DNA of 64,000 nucleotides. Source: Candidatus Paceibacterota bacterium (GTDB lineage: Bacteria; Actinomycetota; Actinomycetes; Nanopelagicales; Nanopelagicaceae). The stretch covers positions 372,001-436,000 of the forward strand of contig DATKUL010000002.1 in the NCBI GenBank assembly GCA_035530615.1, read 5' to 3'. The stretch's first letter is position 1. The number at the start of each line of letters is the position of its first letter. Both the position numbers and the translations under genes were made by a program. A model generated the notes under the pieces. The model saw only the letters and a list, made by a program, of their open reading frames with translations. It was not told the DNA's origin and did not search any database. Below are positions 1 through 9,241 of the stretch, in pieces.

Positions 1-151
1 GGTGCTCCAGCAACATCAAGGTGTTGGGGCGTTTTCCTTCTGCGACTTCCGCGTGAACGGTTCGCTGAATTTGCCACGCTTTTTCGTAGTCGATTATTCC
101 GCTCCGAGAAAGCGCGATTGGCGATTTAGTGAGGATTGCTTCAACTGGCAC
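1..151 (-). CDS. lipB: Octanoyltransferase LipB, N-terminal part (cut by window edge)
   Basis: LipB transfers octanoyl groups from acyl carrier protein to lipoyl domains such as those of the E2 protein encoded nearby. Only about the first 50 codons lie in the window. The visible protein shows the family pattern: a DYEKAW motif, then QR, a His, and a TLMLLEH strand matching the usual LLLLEHP. I place the start at a GTG (151-149) because TAGGCT lies six bases upstream, the leaderless arrangement seen at many genes here. An in-frame ATG at 157 is the alternative, but it would overlap that hexamer. lipB next to the TIGR01777 epimerase and E2 is the order known in mycobacteria. The rest of the gene lies to the left of the window. 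Confidence 0.82.
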   Translation of the reverse strand, partial: MPVEAILTKSPIALSRSGIIDYEKAWQIQRTVHAEVAEGKRPNTLMLLEH

Positions 152-157
152 CCACAT

Positions 158-163
158 AGCCTA
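158..163 (-). promoter_or_regulatory. -10 hexamer of lipB (TAGGCT), leaderless type
   Basis: TAGGCT on the minus strand ends six bases before the in-frame GTG of lipB. This places the transcription start at or next to the start codon. No clear -35 box is visible. Confidence 0.5.
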
Positions 164-246
164 AAGGTAGGCTGGCACTCTCATCTCCTTGAAATTCTAA
201 GCAGATGGCAGAATGGCCCCACCAGCGAAGGAAAGGTCTCATATTC

Positions 247-2454
247 GTGTCCCAGACCACATCCGTCCATCCGGCGAAATCTCCAAGAAAGGCATTTCGC
301 CGCCCCTTCTGGAGTGCAGTCTTGGTCATCTTCATCTGGTTTGGAGCCAGCGGTGTCTTTGGCCCGCTTTTTAGCAAGTTGAGCACGGTGCAAGAGAATA
401 ACAACTCATCCTTTTTACCGGATAACGCTGAGTCAACTAAGGCATCCCAAGTGATCGCCCGATTCTCCGTCGCGGACAATTCCAAACTTCCAACCCTGGT
501 TCTGTTGGAAGGAAATGTTGATGCCAGCAAATTGGCAGCCATTAATGCGCACCTTGTTACTCTGCCGAATAAGCACATTAATTATTTAGAGAAGTACCAA
601 GGCACGGTTGACTCGGGAATCAAACTTTCGCAGTATTTTGCCGGGGGCGCTTCTCCGCAAGCTTTCCCTGCCCCGGATGGAAAGGCAATCCTTCTTAGTC
701 TGCCCGTATCTATGACGGTGGCGACTGCAACCCTCCCAGACGGTCAACCTGTGATCACAGCAATGATCAAAACGATTCGCGATGATATGAACAAGTGGGC
801 CGCCGAGAACGGGTTCGTCAGTCATGTGACGGGAATAGGCGCGCTGCTCAGTGATCTTTTTGGTGCCTTCGGCGGCATTGATTCAAGTTTGCTTTTCACG
901 ACACTTGGAGTCGTTTCTTTCATTCTTATTATTGTCTATCGATCACCCGTACTTTGGATCCTTCCGGTGGCATCAGCGATACTTGCACTTTCCACTGGTG
1001 GGGGAATCGTTTATCTTTTAGCGAAGAACCAAATCATCGATTTGAATGGGCAAGCGCAAGGGATTCTCACGATTCTGGTTCTTGGTGCGGCGACTGATTA
1101 TGCGCTGCTGCTGATTGCTCGTTACCGCGAAGAGTTGCACCACCATGAATCAAGATTTGTTGCGATGCGCGCTGCCTATCGAGGAATCTTTGAGCCAATT
1201 CTCGCCTCTGGAACAACAGTGGCGATCAGTCTGCTGGTTCTGCTCTTGAGCGAACTTTCCAGCAACCGCGGCTTGGGACCAGTGGGTGCGATAGGAGTCG
1301 TCGCGGCCATGTTGACGATATTGACCCTACTGCCGGCGCTATTGGTGATTTTTGGGCGGTGGATTTTTTGGCCACGCATTCCACGCTTTGATGATGTGGA
1401 TGCCAATCTTTCGGGAGTGTGGGCGAAAGTGGGCGCGCAGGTAAGCAAGCAACCGCGTCGTCTTTGGATCAGCACTGCAGTACTTCTTCTCGTTCTTGCT
1501 GGATTTGCCACAACCTTGCAAGCAGATGGTCTGTCGACATCGCAATCATTCACCACCCGGCCTGAATCTGTTGTTGGACAGGATCTATTGCTCAAGCACT
1601 TCCCCGGCGGGGAAGGGCAGCCAACTGAAGTCATTGTTAAAGAATCGCTCATGCAGGAAACGACGAAAGTTCTCTTATCTGTAAATGGCGTCGCCAGCGT
1701 CGAGCCTATGCGCACTTCAATTCCGATTCCGGGCCAGCCGCTACCTGATATTAAGATTGTCGGCGGACTCGTAGTACTCAATGCGACTTTGACCCAAGCT
1801 CCTGATTCTGTGAAGGCAAGGGAATCGGTACCAGTAATACGAGCTGCTGTTCATAAGATTGATCCGACAATCCTTGTGGGAGGATCCAGCGCAGTTTCTT
1901 ATGACATTGATCAAGCTTCACGCCACGATAATCGCTTGATTATCCCGGTGGTTTTGATATTGATTGGAATCATCCTTACATTCCTCCTGCGGAGCTTTGT
2001 AGCAGCAGGACTCCTACTTGCCACAGTTGTGCTCTCATATGCCGCAACCTTGGGAGTATGCCAATTGGTCTTCCATAATATTTTCCACTTTCCAGGAGCC
2101 GACACTTCTTTCCCGCTTTTCGCCTTTGTTTTCCTGGTTGCTCTTGGAATTGATTACAACATCTTCTTAATGACTCGGGTTCGTGAAGAGAGTGCAAGAA
2201 TCGGAACTCGCGCTGGAGTAATCAAGGGATTGACAGTCACAGGTGGAGTGATTACCTCTGCCGGTATCGTGCTTGCGGCGACCTTTGGCGTACTTGGGAT
2301 ACTTCCACTGGTATTTCTTGCCGAATTAGGTTTTGCGGTTGGATTTGGAGTCCTGCTCGATACGATCATCGTGCGATCGATACTTGTGCCGGCACTTGTA
2401 CACGATATTGGTGGCAAAGTCTGGTGGCCCTCAAAACTCCAGCACCGCGATTAG
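247..2454 (+). CDS. MMPL/RND-family membrane transporter
   Basis: A roughly 735-residue protein of the MMPL family (RND superfamily), probably exporting a lipid or hydrophobic compound by proton motive force; the substrate cannot be told. It has the duplicated layout: a TM near residues 15-35, a large extracytoplasmic domain to about 200, a bundle of about five TMs to 370, a TM near 415, a second outer domain, and a final TM bundle from about 570. The GAATDYALLLIARYREE and ALGIDYNIFLMTRVREE motifs sit at equivalent places in the two halves, with the Asp-Tyr pairs typical of MMPL proteins. I prefer the GTG at 247 because an AGGAAAGG-like ribosome site lies about ten bases upstream; an ATG at 205 is also in frame. 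It stands between lipB and the epimerase, where synteny has no transporter. Confidence 0.88.
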   Translation: MSQTTSVHPAKSPRKAFRRPFWSAVLVIFIWFGASGVFGPLFSKLSTVQENNNSSFLPDNAESTKASQVIARFSVADNSKLPTLVLLEGNVDASKLAAINAHLVTLPNKHINYLEKYQGTVDSGIKLSQYFAGGASPQAFPAPDGKAILLSLPVSMTVATATLPDGQPVITAMIKTIRDDMNKWAAENGFVSHVTGIGALLSDLFGAFGGIDSSLLFTTLGVVSFILIIVYRSPVLWILPVASAILALSTGGGIVYLLAKNQIIDLNGQAQGILTILVLGAATDYALLLIARYREELHHHESRFVAMRAAYRGIFEPILASGTTVAISLLVLLLSELSSNRGLGPVGAIGVVAAMLTILTLLPALLVIFGRWIFWPRIPRFDDVDANLSGVWAKVGAQVSKQPRRLWISTAVLLLVLAGFATTLQADGLSTSQSFTTRPESVVGQDLLLKHFPGGEGQPTEVIVKESLMQETTKVLLSVNGVASVEPMRTSIPIPGQPLPDIKIVGGLVVLNATLTQAPDSVKARESVPVIRAAVHKIDPTILVGGSSAVSYDIDQASRHDNRLIIPVVLILIGIILTFLLRSFVAAGLLLATVVLSYAATLGVCQLVFHNIFHFPGADTSFPLFAFVFLVALGIDYNIFLMTRVREESARIGTRAGVIKGLTVTGGVITSAGIVLAATFGVLGILPLVFLAELGFAVGFGVLLDTIIVRSILVPALVHDIGGKVWWPSKLQHRD

Positions 2455-2465
2455 GAAGTGATTAC

Positions 2466-3353
2466 TTACTCCACTAAAGCCGCAAGTGCTGCCCCTATAT
2501 GGGGATAATCGAAGGCAAATCCAGCCTCAGTGAGAACTTCCGGAATGACCTTTTTTGATCCGAGCATCTCGGATGAGAATCCGCCAAAGGCAATTTTTAA
2601 GGCGATGGCAGGAACTGGGAAAACGGCTGGCCGATGCAGGGCGCGTGCCAGGGCAGCAGTGAATTCTTGATTGGTCACGGGATTGGGTGCGGTTATGTTG
2701 ACCGGACCCAATATTGGATTCTCCAAAGCGAAGCTGACGGCGCGAACCACATCATGCAGAGTTATCCAAGACCACCACTGTTTTCCTGATCCGAGCCGAC
2801 CGCCAATGCCGAAACGAAAGAACGGGATCATCCTTCCAAGTGCACCACCAGTTGGATCTAGGACGAGTCCCGTTCGAAGTTTTACGGTTCGAACATCCCC
2901 GGCAAGATCTGCCGCGTTCTCCCACTCATGGCATACGGCTGCAAGGAAATCATCCCCTGCGCGATCCCTTTCGGTCATGGCTCGATTACCTGTTTCGCCG
3001 TACCAACCCATTGCGCTGGAAGAAATGAATACCTTTGGCTTTACCGCTGCAACTGCATGTGCAATTGTCGTTGTTCCAAGTAGGCGCGAGTTCAAGATCT
3101 CACTTTTGTATTTTGCAGTCCACCTTTTATCTCCGACCCCAGCACCTGCCAGATGGATGACCGCATCGACGCCTTCAAGTGCCGCGAGATCCACGGTACC
3201 TGCTTGTGGATCCCAACTGATTTCATCCGGCGCGACGGTCTGCCGTCGCACCAAACGTTGAACTGTATGCCCCTCTGATTTGAGATGTCCCACAATCGCA
3301 GTTCCGATAAGACCCGAGGATCCTGTAACGGCAATGCGTTGTAATGGGTTCAT
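2466..3353 (-). CDS. TIGR01777-type NAD(P)-dependent epimerase/SDR protein
   Basis: A 295-residue extended short-chain dehydrogenase-like protein (YfcH/SDR39U1 type). The nucleotide-binding TGSSGLIG loop is at residues 10-17. The SSAMGWYG segment near residue 115 carries the Tyr seen in this family, and the C-terminal 50 residues match the DUF1731 tail. The substrate is unknown. Its start codon overlaps the stop codon of the E2 gene (TAATG), so the two are probably translationally coupled. The same E2-epimerase-lipB order occurs in mycobacteria, which suggests an undefined link to lipoate-dependent metabolism. Confidence 0.9.
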   Translation of the reverse strand: MNPLQRIAVTGSSGLIGTAIVGHLKSEGHTVQRLVRRQTVAPDEISWDPQAGTVDLAALEGVDAVIHLAGAGVGDKRWTAKYKSEILNSRLLGTTTIAHAVAAVKPKVFISSSAMGWYGETGNRAMTERDRAGDDFLAAVCHEWENAADLAGDVRTVKLRTGLVLDPTGGALGRMIPFFRFGIGGRLGSGKQWWSWITLHDVVRAVSFALENPILGPVNITAPNPVTNQEFTAALARALHRPAVFPVPAIALKIAFGGFSSEMLGSKKVIPEVLTEAGFAFDYPHIGAALAALVE

Positions 3354-5044
3354 TACAAACCAAGGTCCGTTTCAAATGATCCGCCTTCAAGACGATCTTT
3401 CAGTGTCACCAAGAAGCGTGCTGCATCTGCGCCGTCTACAACTCGGTGATCGTAAGAGAGGGCCAAATAAACCATGGAGCGAATGGCGATTGTTTCCCCA
3501 CCATCTTCGCCCTTGACCACCATTGGTCGCTTCACAATTGCACCAAGACCAAGAATCGCGACCTGGGGTTGGTTGATAATCGGAGTATCGAATAACGCAC
3601 CGCGACTACCCGTGTTGGTGATTGTGAATGTGCCGCCACCGAGTTCGTCCGGAGTGACTTTGTTATCGCGCGTACGAGTTGCAAGATCTGAGATCTTCTG
3701 GGCGATTCCGCCCATGTTGAGGTTGCCTGCGTCGCGTATTACCGGAACCAGCAACCCGCGTTCGGTGTCTACTGCGATACCAAGATGTTCGGCCGCGTGA
3801 TACGTGATCTGGTCGCCTTCAACCGATGAGTTGACAACCGGATGTTGCTTTAATGCTTCACATACGGCTACGGCAAAGAATGGAAGGAATGTGAGTTTCA
3901 CTCCCTCACGCTCTTCGAACTTGGCCTTAGCGCGATCGCGCAAACGGGCAATTTTGGTGACATCTACTTCAATAACCGTTGTGAGTTGCGCACTTACATG
4001 AAGTGATTCGACCATGCGCGCGGCGATAACTTTTCGCAGACGAGACATCGTGACGGTCTGCCCCCGAAGAGGGGATCCTCCTGAAGTCGGCATCTTTGTA
4101 CTAGCACCCGATGCTACGTGGGTTACAGGAGCGACGGTCGCGACAGGTGGTGCAACTGGCGCTGGCGCCAAGCGAACCGCAGCGGCTTCAATATCTTCCT
4201 TACGGATACGGCCACCCACACCAGTACCCGCAACTTTTGCCAGGTCGACACCGAGTTCTGCAGCGAGTTTGCGGACGAGGGGAGTGACATAGGCATCGGC
4301 CTCGGCGACAACAGGAGTGAGGGATGCCGGCGTCGATGTAGGCGCAACGGCAACGGGCGCAACTATCGGAGAAGCAATGGAAGTTGCAACTGGTGCTGGT
4401 GCAACTGGTGCTGGTGCAACTGGAGTGAGTGTGGAACCAATGAGGGCGAGGCGTGCTCCAACTGGAACTGTTGTATCAATGGGAACATCAATAGCAAGTA
4501 GAACACCTGCGACGGGGGAGGGAATTTCCGTATCAACTTTGTCGGTAGAAACTTCCAGGAGAGCCTCATCTACCGCAACCGGGTCGCCCACATTTTTAAG
4601 CCAGCGCGTGACGGTTCCTTCAGAGACTGATTCGCCGAGGGCTGGCATGGATACGACAGTCCCCGAGTTCGAGGAGACAGGTGCCGGTGTGGCAACGATT
4701 GGAGTTTCGACAACTGGCGCAGCGGGCACTGTGGATGCAGCGGGCACAACCGGTGCTGTGGATGCAGCGGGCACAACCGGTGCTGCTGGAAAAGGAGTGG
4801 CCTCTGTGCTTTGCGCAATAATCGCGAGTTCAGCGCCGACTGGAACTGTTTGGTCAATTCCAACGACTATTTTGGAGAGGATGCCGGCAACGGGGGAAGG
4901 AATTTCGGTATCGACTTTGTCGGTGGAAACTTCCAAGAGTGCCTCATCAACTGCGACATGATCGCCCTCGGCCTTAAGCCAGCGCGTGACAGTGCCTTCC
5001 GTGACACTCTCGCCCAGAGCTGGCATCGTTACTGAAAATGTCAT
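3353..5044 (-). CDS. sucB: Dihydrolipoamide acyltransferase (E2) with two lipoyl domains
   Basis: Core E2 subunit of a 2-oxo-acid dehydrogenase complex; in actinobacteria this DlaT/SucB type can serve both pyruvate and 2-oxoglutarate dehydrogenases. Domain order: lipoyl domain 1 (residues 1-77, lipoyl-Lys43 in a [11 protein letters not shown] motif), an Ala/Pro/Val linker, lipoyl domain 2 (about 129-205, Lys169 in the same motif), a second linker, a peripheral-subunit-binding domain near 250-290, and the catalytic domain to 563 with the DHRVVDG active-site motif (His533, Asp537). A GGGGAG ribosome site precedes the ATG. It is preceded by the E3 gene and followed, with overlap, by the epimerase. 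No E1 gene is in the window, so the partner complex is not decided by context. Confidence 0.93.
   Translation of the reverse strand: MTFSVTMPALGESVTEGTVTRWLKAEGDHVAVDEALLEVSTDKVDTEIPSPVAGILSKIVVGIDQTVPVGAELAIIAQSTEATPFPAAPVVPAASTAPVVPAASTVPAAPVVETPIVATPAPVSSNSGTVVSMPALGESVSEGTVTRWLKNVGDPVAVDEALLEVSTDKVDTEIPSPVAGVLLAIDVPIDTTVPVGARLALIGSTLTPVAPAPVAPAPVATSIASPIVAPVAVAPTSTPASLTPVVAEADAYVTPLVRKLAAELGVDLAKVAGTGVGGRIRKEDIEAAAVRLAPAPVAPPVATVAPVTHVASGASTKMPTSGGSPLRGQTVTMSRLRKVIAARMVESLHVSAQLTTVIEVDVTKIARLRDRAKAKFEEREGVKLTFLPFFAVAVCEALKQHPVVNSSVEGDQITYHAAEHLGIAVDTERGLLVPVIRDAGNLNMGGIAQKISDLATRTRDNKVTPDELGGGTFTITNTGSRGALFDTPIINQPQVAILGLGAIVKRPMVVKGEDGGETIAIRSMVYLALSYDHRVVDGADAARFLVTLKDRLEGGSFETDLGL
4391..4430. 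repeat. Short tandem repeat coding the Ala-Pro-Val linker of E2
   Basis: About two and a half copies of a 15-base unit (GCAACTGGTGCTGGT on the plus strand) lie in the second interdomain linker of the E2 gene, coding APVAP-like residues on the minus strand. Confidence 0.6.
4730..4783. repeat. Exact 2 x 27-bp tandem repeat in the first E2 linker
   Basis: Two identical 27-base copies (4730-4756 and 4757-4783) encode a nine-residue Ala/Pro/Ser/Thr/Val unit twice between the two lipoyl domains. The length keeps the frame. Confidence 0.8.
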
Positions 5045-5089
5045 TGACGTTCTCCCCTTAGTGTGACTGCGATGAGTTTGCTAATAATT

Positions 5090-6457
5090 TCAACCGTGCG
5101 CATGCAGCGGTTTACCGGCAAGTGCCATGTGCGCTTCACCCATTGCCTCCGACAACGTTGGATGCGCGTGAATTAACGCAGCGACATCCTTGGCGCTGGC
5201 TTCCCAATTGAATATGAGTTGTGCTTCCGCGAGGAGTTCTCCCACGCGGGCACCGACCATGTGAATACCGAGAACTGGGCCGTCTTTCTCGGATACGAGT
5301 TTGATGGAACCCGCGGTTCCAAGAATTTGAGCTTTGCCGTTTCCAGCAAGGTCATACGTCAACTCAATGACATCGTGACCGCGCTCTTTGGCCTGCGCAG
5401 TGGTCAGTCCGACCGAAGCAACTTCAGGGTCTGAATAGGTGACACGTGGAACTCCGTCGTAGTTAATAGGTCGGGGGTTGAGTCCGGCAATTTCTTCAGC
5501 CACGAGAATTCCTTCGCCGAATCCAACATGGGCCAATTGAAGAGTTGGGATTAAATCTCCAACTGCCCAGATTCCTGGAACATTTGTGCGGCACTTGTCA
5601 TCAACGGTGATGTAGCCGCGTTCCATTGCAATGCCTTGCTCTTCATAACCCAAATTGGCAGAAACTGGTCCGCGACCGACTGCTACCAAGAGCAGGTCGG
5701 CCACAAACTCTTTTCCGTTCTCTAAAGTCACGGTCACGTTTTCGTCCGTCACCGCGGCCGATTGGAATCGAACGCCTAATTCAAAATTAATTCCTCGCTT
5801 GCGGAAAGCTCTTTCAAGTTGCTTGCTTGAAGATTCATCTTCCAGGGCAACCAGGTGGGGAAGCGCCTCAATAATTCGTACTTCAGCGCCAAAGGACTTC
5901 CAGAGTGAAGCAAACTCACATCCAATTACGCCTCCTCCGAGAACAATGACGTTAGAGGGGACGTAATTTAATGTCAGCGCATGGTCGCTCGTGATAATTC
6001 TGTTGCCATCAATATCGAGCCCAGGCAATGAACGCGCGTAGGAACCGGTAGCCAGTACGACGTTCTTGCCGACATATTGCTCCCCATCAACTTCTACGGT
6101 GTTCTTCGACACGAGTCGTCCATGGCCCTGTACAAAAGTTATGTTTCGAGACTTAACGAGACCTTGCAATCCTTTGTGAAGTTTGTTGATGACGCCATCC
6201 TTATAAGCATTCACGCCATCCATGTCAATGGACTGGAATTGGGCGTTGACACCATAGCGAATGGCTTCTCGGGTGTTGTCGGCAATTTCGCCCGCGTGAA
6301 GAAGTGCCTTGGTTGGGATACATCCGCGATGCAGGCACGTACCGCCTAATTTATCCGATTCGATGAGAGCTACTGAGTAGCCCAACTGTGCGCTTCTCAG
6401 AGCACATGCATATCCACCGCTACCGCCGCCCAGCACAACCAGATCAAATTCAGACAC
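5090..6457 (-). CDS. lpdA: Dihydrolipoyl dehydrogenase (E3)
   Basis: A flavoprotein that reoxidises dihydrolipoamide on E2 and passes electrons to NAD. The 455-residue protein has the N-terminal FAD loop GGGSGG (residues 10-15), the redox disulfide Cys41/Cys46 in GGTCLHRGC, a second GGGVIG nucleotide loop near 175, an AVGD motif near 300, and the C-terminal His432-Pro-...-Glu437 catalytic dyad contributed to the partner subunit. An AAGGGGT ribosome site precedes the ATG. It lies 45 bases upstream of the E2 gene on the same strand, so the two are probably co-transcribed. Confidence 0.95.
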   Translation of the reverse strand: MSEFDLVVLGGGSGGYACALRSAQLGYSVALIESDKLGGTCLHRGCIPTKALLHAGEIADNTREAIRYGVNAQFQSIDMDGVNAYKDGVINKLHKGLQGLVKSRNITFVQGHGRLVSKNTVEVDGEQYVGKNVVLATGSYARSLPGLDIDGNRIITSDHALTLNYVPSNVIVLGGGVIGCEFASLWKSFGAEVRIIEALPHLVALEDESSSKQLERAFRKRGINFELGVRFQSAAVTDENVTVTLENGKEFVADLLLVAVGRGPVSANLGYEEQGIAMERGYITVDDKCRTNVPGIWAVGDLIPTLQLAHVGFGEGILVAEEIAGLNPRPINYDGVPRVTYSDPEVASVGLTTAQAKERGHDVIELTYDLAGNGKAQILGTAGSIKLVSEKDGPVLGIHMVGARVGELLAEAQLIFNWEASAKDVAALIHAHPTLSEAMGEAHMALAGKPLHAHG

Positions 6458-6549
6458 TTCTACCCCTTCAGATTGGTTTGCCTATTCTGCCAGCCATTGG
6501 GCGTTGAGCACGACTTGAGATTTGGTTCCCCTCCTGGAAGTGGATCCCT

Positions 6550-8067
6550 TTACTCCAGATTGTTCTCAGCAAAACGGATTAATGAGCGCATAGGCATCCC
6601 GGTCCCACCTTTGGGGGTGTAACCATGCGGCTCGTGGACGTTGTAGGACGGCCCGGCAATATCAATGTGAAGCCAGGGAAGGTCTGTGGGAATAAACTCC
6701 CGCAGGAAAAGACCCGCAACCAGCATCCCACCCATTTTCTCGCCGATATTTGCCATGTCGGCGACGGGCGAGTCCAAGGATGCGCGAAGTTCTTCAGGTA
6801 GCGGCATGGGCCAGAGGGAATCGCCTGCCTCCCCAGCGGCCTGCAGGAATTGCGTGGATAGTCCCTCGTCGTTGGTCATCACGGCGCCGGTACGTGTGCC
6901 GAGTGCGATGAGTTGTGCGCCGGTTAAGGTCGCCACGTCGATGATTCCGTCCAATTTTTTTCTTTTTAAACCACCGGCATTGGCCACTTCTACCGCCTTA
7001 ACCAGCGAATCCGCTAGAACCAGTCGCCCTTCGGCATCGGGATTGAGCACTTCGACGGTTTTCCCTCCGTATATTGTGACGATGTCACCAGGGCGGGTGG
7101 CCGTATCGCTGACCATGTTCTCTGCCAGCGCCGCCCATGCGTCAATGTGAATCGGAAGTTTTAGGGCGGCAATTGCGAGAGTTGCCGCGCAGACGGCAGC
7201 CGCGCCCGCCATATCTGATTTCATCGCTTCCATACCCAGTCCCGCTTTCAGGTTGAGCCCCCCAGTATCGAAGGTGATTCCCTTTCCCACGAAGGCGTAC
7301 CTCTTTTTTGATTTCTTAGGGCTATAGGCGATGTGCAGTAAACGCGGAGGGTTGGAGGAGCCTTGTCCAACGCTGGTGATGCCACCGAAACCCTGAGATT
7401 TCAGTTGCTTTTCATTGAGAACTGTAATTTTAAGCCCTGCCTTTTCACCACCTGCATCTGCAACTGCCTTTTTGATGTGTTCCACAAATGACATTGGAGT
7501 GAGGTGGCTCGGAGGCGTATTCACAAGGTCGCGAACCAGGGCGTTGTATTGGCCAGTTATCATCGCGCGTTTAGAAATGTTCTTAGCTTGTGGCGAATTC
7601 GCAAGTGTCGTGTGAACTGTGATCGAAGTAACAGGTGTTCGGGCGTCGCCCTTAGTGCTTCCACGAAATTCCTCAAATGAGTACGCGGCAATGGCCGCAC
7701 CTTCAGCAATGGCGTTTACCGCGTGAACGTCAGCCACCGGCAGAGCAAAGGAGACTTCCGCATTGCCGGCCAAGGCGCGAGTGGCTGCACCTGCGGCGCG
7801 TCGCAGTACTTCATGCGGATATTTTTGGGCTTTCTTCCCGAGTCCTGTAAATACAAGTAGACGGATAGAAGCGCCAGGAAGTCGAATGATTTCATCGGTT
7901 TTACCAGTTGCACCTAGATCTGCAAGGGTAGCGAGAAGTGGCTTGGTGTCGAGAACTAAGTCACCCGATTCAATGTGAAGTGTGGGATTCTTTCCTTCAC
8001 CGTGCGTCAGTCCCACCACGAGGACACCGGTTGAGGCTGCTCCGTCGATTAATCGCACCTTTGCCAC
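6550..8067 (-). CDS. pepA: Leucyl aminopeptidase (M17 family)
   Basis: A cytosolic M17 metallo-aminopeptidase that removes N-terminal residues from peptides. The 505-residue protein has a variable N-terminal domain and a C-terminal catalytic domain beginning near the NTPPSHLTP segment (about residue 185). The metal-binding signatures TFDTGGLNLK, MKSDMAGAA and NPDAEGRLVLAD are all intact. The start is a GTG with an AAGGAG ribosome site six bases upstream. It lies about 90 bases upstream of lpdA on the same strand, an order also seen in mycobacteria. Confidence 0.95.
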   Translation of the reverse strand: MAKVRLIDGAASTGVLVVGLTHGEGKNPTLHIESGDLVLDTKPLLATLADLGATGKTDEIIRLPGASIRLLVFTGLGKKAQKYPHEVLRRAAGAATRALAGNAEVSFALPVADVHAVNAIAEGAAIAAYSFEEFRGSTKGDARTPVTSITVHTTLANSPQAKNISKRAMITGQYNALVRDLVNTPPSHLTPMSFVEHIKKAVADAGGEKAGLKITVLNEKQLKSQGFGGITSVGQGSSNPPRLLHIAYSPKKSKKRYAFVGKGITFDTGGLNLKAGLGMEAMKSDMAGAAAVCAATLAIAALKLPIHIDAWAALAENMVSDTATRPGDIVTIYGGKTVEVLNPDAEGRLVLADSLVKAVEVANAGGLKRKKLDGIIDVATLTGAQLIALGTRTGAVMTNDEGLSTQFLQAAGEAGDSLWPMPLPEELRASLDSPVADMANIGEKMGGMLVAGLFLREFIPTDLPWLHIDIAGPSYNVHEPHGYTPKGGTGMPMRSLIRFAENNLE

Positions 8068-8140
8068 GAATTACTCCTTAATACTCGGAAGACTCGGTCT
8101 GTTCGCTCTGCACTTCGTTACAAGAAGTGAGCCTAGGCGA

Positions 8141-8146
8141 TAGATT
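8141..8146 (+). promoter_or_regulatory. -10 hexamer of gcvT (TAGATT), leaderless type
   Basis: TAGATT ends six bases before the ATG of gcvT and no ribosome site is present, so transcription probably starts at the ATG. No glycine riboswitch is seen in the 85 bases shared with pepA. Confidence 0.6.
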
Positions 8147-8152
8147 AACAAC

Positions 8153-9241
8153 ATGAAACATTCACCCTTGCACGCCCAGCATCTCGCCCGAAACGCCAAG
8201 ATGGCCGACTTTGGCGGTTGGCTTATGCCAATCGATTATCCAGATACCGGTACTTTGGCCGAGCACACCGCGGTTCGTGAGCGAGTGGGGCTTTTCGATG
8301 TGTCCCATCTCGGCAAGGCGTCAGTGAAGGGGCAAGATGCACTGGATTTTCTTAACGCGGCTTTTACCAATGACCTCAATCGGATTGCTGATGGAGAAGC
8401 GCAATACACAATGATGTGCAATGCGGCAGGAGGCGTAATAGATGACCTTATTGTTTATAGAAATAGTCCAGATGATTTTTTTCTGGTTCCTAACGCTTCC
8501 AATACATCTGATGTAGTCGGAGGCCTTAAGGCGTTCTCTCACCCTGGGATGGAAATAAGAAATTTGCACGAAGAATATGGCGTCTTGGCAGTGCAAGGCC
8601 CGAATTCAATTGACGTTCTCCGTGCGCTTGGCGTAAACCCTGATATCGACTACATGAGTTTTTCTCGCACATCCATTGCTGGGGCACCTGTCATTCTCTG
8701 CCGTACGGGTTATACGGGCGAACATGGATACGAGATTTTACCAACGTGGAATGAGGCAGAGAAAGTCTGGGTAGAAATTGTCGATGCAATGAAGCCATTT
8801 GATGGTGTTGTCTGTGGTCTCGGAGCTCGGGATACATTGCGGACGGAAATGGGTTATCCACTCCATGGTCACGAACTCTCGTTAGATATAACTCCCGTTC
8901 AAGCAAGTGCCAATTGGGCTGTCGGTTGGAATAAAACTCTCTTCACTGGATCTGACATTCTTCGCAAAGAAAAAGAGGATGGTCCTGCTCGTAGGCTCGT
9001 TGGGCTGAAATGCCTTGGCCGGGGAATCCCGCGTGCGCATATGGAAGTGAAGAACTCTGCTGGCGAAAAGATTGGCGAAGTGACGAGTGGAACTTTCTCC
9101 CCGACTCTTAAGAATGGCATTGCTTTAGCACTTATTGCACCTGGTCATTCTCTTGGCGATCGCCTCAGCATCGATGTACGCGGCAAAGACTGCGAAGTCG
9201 AAATCGTCAAAGTGCCTTTTGTTCCTTCGCACGTGCGATAG
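8153..9241 (+). CDS. gcvT: Aminomethyltransferase, glycine cleavage T protein
   Basis: GcvT moves the aminomethyl carbon of glycine from lipoylated H protein to tetrahydrofolate, releasing ammonia. The 362-residue length is typical. Visible family features are the N-terminal HLARNAKMADFGGWLMPI segment, VGLFDVSHLGK, the VQGPNS turn, and the GLGARDTLRTEMGYPLHG folate-pocket segment near residue 225. It is read from its own leaderless promoter. The H and P proteins are not in the window. Its 3' end overlaps the convergent transporter gene by 35 bases. Confidence 0.95.
   Translation: MKHSPLHAQHLARNAKMADFGGWLMPIDYPDTGTLAEHTAVRERVGLFDVSHLGKASVKGQDALDFLNAAFTNDLNRIADGEAQYTMMCNAAGGVIDDLIVYRNSPDDFFLVPNASNTSDVVGGLKAFSHPGMEIRNLHEEYGVLAVQGPNSIDVLRALGVNPDIDYMSFSRTSIAGAPVILCRTGYTGEHGYEILPTWNEAEKVWVEIVDAMKPFDGVVCGLGARDTLRTEMGYPLHGHELSLDITPVQASANWAVGWNKTLFTGSDILRKEKEDGPARRLVGLKCLGRGIPRAHMEVKNSAGEKIGEVTSGTFSPTLKNGIALALIAPGHSLGDRLSIDVRGKDCEVEIVKVPFVPSHVR

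Noticed and set aside
2-578. Open frames of 126 and 145 codons across the lipB/MMPL start region
   Set aside because: They are in other frames than lipB and the transporter and resemble no protein; the lipB reading explains the left edge.
4118-4961. Long Gly/Thr/Asn-rich plus-strand frames opposite the E2 gene
   Set aside because: They are antisense reflections of the repetitive Ala/Pro/Val linker codons.
8068-8152. Glycine riboswitch upstream of gcvT
   Set aside because: The gap is only 85 bases, shared with pepA, and contains no glycine-aptamer core; a leaderless promoter accounts for it.
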